Positions 34,021 through 38,589 of a stretch of DNA of 38,589 nucleotides are shown piece after piece. Origin of the DNA: Brachionus koreanus (taxonomy: Eukaryota > Rotifera > Eurotatoria > Ploima > Brachionidae); NCBI GenBank assembly GCA_016987375.1, contig PJRA01000077.1:1241939-1280527 (forward strand), in the 5' to 3' direction. The position numbers were made by a program, and so were the translations under genes. The notes under the pieces are model-generated. The model was not told the DNA's origin. It made no database searches and saw only the letters and a list, made by a program, of their open reading frames with translations. Within the stretch, counting starts at the first letter, position 1, and every line of letters starts with the position of its first letter.

Positions 34021-37000
34021 AGCGTATTGTCGACTAATTGAAGAATGATAAAAACTGAATTTTCTTCAAAGCTTTCGCTGAATTGAAAAATTTTTATAGG
34101 GAAAAAATTTAATTAAGTTTTATGTAACTAATTATGCAACACTCGTTAATAATCAGAATTATATCCAAGTTTGATTTTTTTTATTCTTCCAAACCAAGCT
34201 TCATGTGTTTAATCAACTGAGTTATCTTAAAAATCAATATTTTATGATCATTTATAAAGTGATATTTTTCTTATTCAATAAAATCTAATTTATTATATTC
34301 AAATTTTATAATAAAGATTATAATCACGTAAATGACACCCAAATTCAATTGACGATCATTTTAGTAGATAAATTTAAAAATCAATTTTTAGAAAAAAATT
34401 TTCCTCAGTCATTTATCAAAATGAGGAAGATTAGTCTATTCCCTTGTTTGATATAGCACTATTGAAATACAACTTTGCAGCTGTATTAATACGAAAATTT
34501 TTTACGAAGAAATACGGTTTTGAATTCTAAAAAAATATTAAAAATTGTTTAAAAGGGAAAATTGTTGAATTGGTTTTTACTAAGAACTTGAGTAAAAAAA
34601 TAGACTTGATGACTTTAATTTAAGTAAAATTATTTTAAATTTTCCTTCAAAAATTTTTTTTTCAAATTAGATTTAAAAAAAAAAGGTTAATTCTAAATTT
34701 TAACATTCCTGATTTTTTTTCTTGCTAATTGTTCTGCATTTTTGAAAAAAAATCGATTAAAAAATTAAGGTAATATGTCTTAATTTTTTAAAGAAGACTG
34801 ATACCATTAAATATTACATAACAATAAAGAGATATGGATACTTTCTTGATATTTCTATTCAAATAAAATAATTTTGTGAAATACAAATATTATATAGTTT
34901 ATAAAGAAATTTTAAAAAAGCTATTTCAAAATTTGGTGTCAGCTTTTTTAGAAGAAAATTTTTAAAATTAAAACAAGCATTGTTAAAAACATGTCAAAAA
35001 ATAGTTTAAAATAAAAAATTGTATTTAAAAGTGGGCAAAAAAAATGAGTTAACCAAAATATAAAATACAATTATTTATTTTTTGATATTTTTGATCAAAT
35101 TTTATTACTTGTTATTTCTTTAAATTAGATATTTTGTTTAATTCAAAAATCATCATTTTTGGTAAAGATATCAAAGAAAATCGAAAAAGGGAAACGTAAA
35201 AATATTATCTTTTAATTAAATAATATATTATAATAAGAATAAGTAATTAGACAGCATATAATTGTTTTAATATAATCTCTTAGTTTAAAAAAAATTTTAG
35301 AAGAAAAAATAGAAATTAAATATAAAAAATCTCTTATTTAAATTTTTTAATTTTTACACAATTTCGTTTTTGGTAAGTTTATTCAATTTATTTATTCGTT
35401 TTGTTATGTTTTACAATTTTCCGTTTATCTTTTTAATTTAAAACAATAAAAAAAATATTACTAAATACATTTAAATACAACATATAAATTATTTTTTTAA
35501 TTTAAAATAGGATTTTTACAATTAATATTCAAATTAGAAAGTGGTTTTAATTAGTAGTACATTTATTAAATATATATTTATCTTAAATATATTAGAATAT
35601 TTTTTCCATATATCTAACAATTTTAGTATATTATAATTATTTTAAAACTCTTGAATTTGATATTTTTGTTTTTTAAAAATCTATAGGTATCTTATCATCA
35701 ACGCTAATTCCTTAAACGTACAGAAAAAAAGTATGTAAAGATCTTGATTATTAGTTAATATTGAAAATCATTCTCATAAAACATGATTTAGTACAATATA
35801 TAATAATATTATTCTTATAAAATTCAAATTAGGAAAATTCATGAAAATTTAAAAATTTCTAAGCTTATTTTGTCTCTTTTCGAATACAAAGTTTGGAATT
35901 TTTTATGAAGTATTTTTGAAATGGTGGTCATAAATTTTGCATAAAAAGGATTGAAAATAAAATGTTTTTGCATATATGTTATAATTTTTCTTATCATGTT
36001 AAAGAGTGAAAATAAAAAAAAAAGGAGTCTTAGATTTTTGGTTAATTAATCTCTTACATACCATCTGAAATGAATGTGATTTTTGGGAGGTTTAAATCGT
36101 TATGAAATAATTTTTAAATTTTCTTATTTTTAATTTATTTAGAATAATAAAATACACTTTGAGTCATTTTACATAAAGTTTGGTAAAAATCTTAGATCGT
36201 GGCAGCAATGTAGATTTGAATATCACCTCCAAGTTTAATTGAATTTAAAGCTAGCTAGATTTTTTCAATATTTGATATTTTAGTTATTTGAATTATGTTC
36301 AAATATTTAATATTCAATCTCAAAAATAATTCTTGATCACTTTTCTTAAGAGAAAGACTGAATTCAAGATTAACTTTGAGATATATCCGACATAAATTAT
36401 TATTGATTTGAAGTGAAATTGTTTTTAAAATATTTTACAACAATTTTGTCAAAATTTTCTCTTTTTTAGCAAGCATGTTGATTTGATTTTTAGATAAAAC
36501 AAAAATAATTGAAAATTTTAAAATATTTATTACTACTTATGAGTTTTTATCAGCTAATTTTTAGCAATTACTAAATCGAAAATCTTAGATAAGTTTTTAG
36601 AATAATGCTTACTACCATCAATAATCTAAATAAGATAGTGAAGCAGAGCTTTTGATATGCGAGTAACGAAACGTTAAACGTCTTTTTTTATATTGAATCA
36701 ATTAACTAAATCCTCTTTTTTAATTTGAATTATTAAAATATTGTCCAATTGATATTTGTTTTTTCGCGAATCAATTGAATCTAATCCAATAGTTCTGCTT
36801 ACTTTCCCCTCAAATCAAATTGATTTAGTCAAAAACCGAACGGTCTTGTTTGGTTATTAAGCTCGTCTCGACTTAGCTCGTTCCTCGCAATTAGAACAGA
36901 GTAAAAATTTTGTAATTATTTCATTTTTCAAAATTTTAAATTAAAATTAGTCTTTTTAACGATTTGAAATCAAATAAAAATTTAATTTGAAACTAAGTAA

Positions 37001-37610
37001 AAAAATTATTTTTTAATAAACATTAAATTTAATCCATCTTATAACATAAACTGCATATTTTCATTTTTTACTCTTTTTCTAAAATTTTATAATATGACAT
37101 ACTTGAAAAAAATAAAAGATTTAGATCTTTTGTGCTTACGAAAATACAGGTAAAATAATTTTTTCGAATTATATTGAAAAAGTGAGAGTATATATATCTA
37201 AGTTAAAATCTAATATTTGAAAGCAATATTAATTGAAAATATTATGATATTTCTAATGTCAAATTAGTAAATTAAAAACCATTTTAAAAAAATTATTAAC
37301 AATTTTTTTATATATTAGCCAAGTTAAAAAAGATTCGCACAAAATTCACAAAACACTTTTAGTTTTTAGTTCTTGCCACGCGTTAAATACACATCAACGA
37401 CAAAATGATATATTAAATGCTCATTCAAGCCTTAAAAATCTTTAAATTCTTCATTGATGAAACTAAAATTTTCTTTTTTCTCATCTAGATCAGTTCTAAG
37501 GTTAAATGAAAATATTTTAGCATAAAATAATTCATCAAAAAAACTCCTAAAAATTAATTTATTATGTAAAATTATTTTAGAATTTTGAATTAGTCAAACT
37601 TTCACAAACC
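34021..37610. other. Intergenic, no features
   Basis: About 3.6 kb of very AT-rich DNA upstream of the acyltransferase gene. No coding region, structural RNA or repeat family was recognised. A splice-acceptor-like TAAAATTATTTTAG lies about 30 nt before the next ATG, compatible with a 5' intron or leader trans-splicing. Confidence 0.5.
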
Positions 37611-38589
37611 ATGTCTGCACAAGAAGATATCTATCCGCTTCACAACGATGTATTCAAACGCTTGACCACATCTCAAAAAATTCAAGTAAAAAAATAAAAT
37701 TTATTTGATACCAAAATGATATATTCAAATGTTAAGATTGCACTGATGACTTTAACAATAGTTCCTATACGAATAGTTCTAATGGTTAGTGTACTTGCTA
37801 TTCTATGGCCTTTATCTATTCTAGTAACCTATGGACAATGGGAAAATATGCAACAAAAACCGATTTCTGGATGGCGAAAGTAAACAAAGAAAAAAAATAA
37901 ATTAAAAAATTTTAAAATTTTTTATACTCTAGGTCAATGTATCCTTTAATTAGAATTGTGTCTAGGAGTTTGTATTTTTTTGCGGGATTGCATTGGATTA
38001 AAGTTTATGGTAAGCGTGATACCAATGTTAGAATTTTGACTGTAGCACCACACTCTTCATTTATGGACTCAATATTTATAGTCTATTTAAATTTTATTAG
38101 CATTATAGCCCGAGCTGGCTCAGACCAAGTTACTTTGTTTGGAAATTTGACCAAAATGTGCCATCCAATTTTAGTAAATCGAGAAAAACAGCAATCTCGA
38201 TCAGACACAGTGAACATGCTAGTCGATAGAGTTAAGTCTCGTGCAAATTGGCCACAAATTTGCATTTTCCCGGAAGGTACATGCACAAACAGAAAAGCTT
38301 TGCTTCAGTTTAAAACGGGTGCGTTCATACCAGGACTACCAGTTCAGTCAGTTTGTGTGAAATATCCATCAGATGAGTTTGATTCTATTTCGTGGACCTG
38401 GAAAGGACCTGGTGCGTTTGAAACAGTTTGGCTGACACTTTGTAAATTTAACTCACCTGTTGAGATACATTTTTTGCCAGTATATCATCCATCTAATGAG
38501 GAAATAAAAGATCCAGTACTGTTTGCCCAAAATGTTAGAAAATTAATGGCCGAATACTTGGATGTACCTTTGTCGGATTATTCATACGA
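37611..38589 (+). CDS. Lysophosphatidylcholine acyltransferase (LPCAT1/2-like), partial
   Basis: An acyltransferase of the PlsC/AGPAT superfamily, LPCAT1/2/4 group, which re-acylates lysophospholipids (Lands cycle) at the ER or lipid droplets. Exons 37611-37685, 37737-37879 and 37933 to the window edge give 291 residues so far. A membrane segment lies at about 35-57 (VPIRIVLMVSVLAILWPLSI). Motif I is H113-SSFMD118 (HX4D), preceded by TVAP. Motif III-type F185-PEGTCTNR193 and the FKTGAFIPGLPVQ block follow, then WTWKGPGAFETVWLTLC and FLPVYHPSNEE. LPCAT1/2 carry C-terminal EF hands; that part would lie beyond the window, so the subtype cannot be decided. The ATG at 37611 gives a short cytosolic N-terminus. 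Confidence 0.92.

Noticed and set aside
1..38589. CRISPR arrays, tRNA or rRNA genes
   Set aside because: No regularly spaced repeats, no tRNA A/B boxes with cloverleaf pairing, and no ribosomal sequence were recognised by eye.

Overview
This is AT-rich (roughly three quarters A+T) animal nuclear DNA. Genes have several exons, with many introns of about 40-70 nt and a few of 1.5-3 kb loaded with transposon remains. Cilia, MANF, SENP, DPH7 and LPCAT genes show a metazoan. The compact genes, the SWIM-type zinc-finger repeat protein and the kinds of retroelement would suit a rotifer such as a monogonont, but that placement is an inference. There are two assembly gaps (10486-10711 and 23363-23742).

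Layout. At 1.1-12.3 kb, four plus-strand genes sit close together: a SENP/Ulp1 SUMO protease, an RNA ligase-like enzyme (A), the diphthamide enzyme DPH7, and a second RNA ligase-like enzyme (B). A and B are paralogs of 471 and 465 codons. Both keep the nucleotidyltransferase motifs KANGE, FEIL, EGVV and KKK in order, and they share six intron positions. The gaps between stop and next start are 201, 75 and 118 nt. Each upstream gene has an AATAAA, and the DPH7 and ligase B starts have an AG acceptor-like site just before the ATG, so this may be a trans-spliced operon. The longest intron of each ligase holds repeat DNA: a TIR element and a foldback in A, a SWIM-finger ORF and a gap in B.

At 13.0-14.1 kb, on the minus strand, are two small secreted-protein genes that only appear once tiny 5' exons are joined. 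At 17.3-19.3 kb is a two-exon gene for a disordered 498-residue protein with a YAP-like TEAD-binding omega loop and a downstream LxxLF helix. From 19.3 to 25.0 kb the DNA is mostly retroelement debris: a LINE remnant on minus, a LINE 3' end on plus split by a TIR element, and a GACC-rich direct repeat.

At 25.0-33.2 kb is the 13-exon cilia gene CFAP221 (1001 aa). Its third intron holds a complete MANF gene on the opposite strand, and its eighth intron holds a decayed LINE plus a duplicated copy of the next exon's start. A Tc1/IS630-like transposase remnant follows at 33.5-34.0 kb, then an empty AT-rich stretch. The window ends inside an LPCAT-type lysophospholipid acyltransferase gene on plus (37.6 kb onward).

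Functionally, the most coherent block is the ligase A-DPH7-ligase B cluster, which pairs elongation-factor-2 modification with putative RNA sealing. A joint role in translation or RNA repair is speculation.
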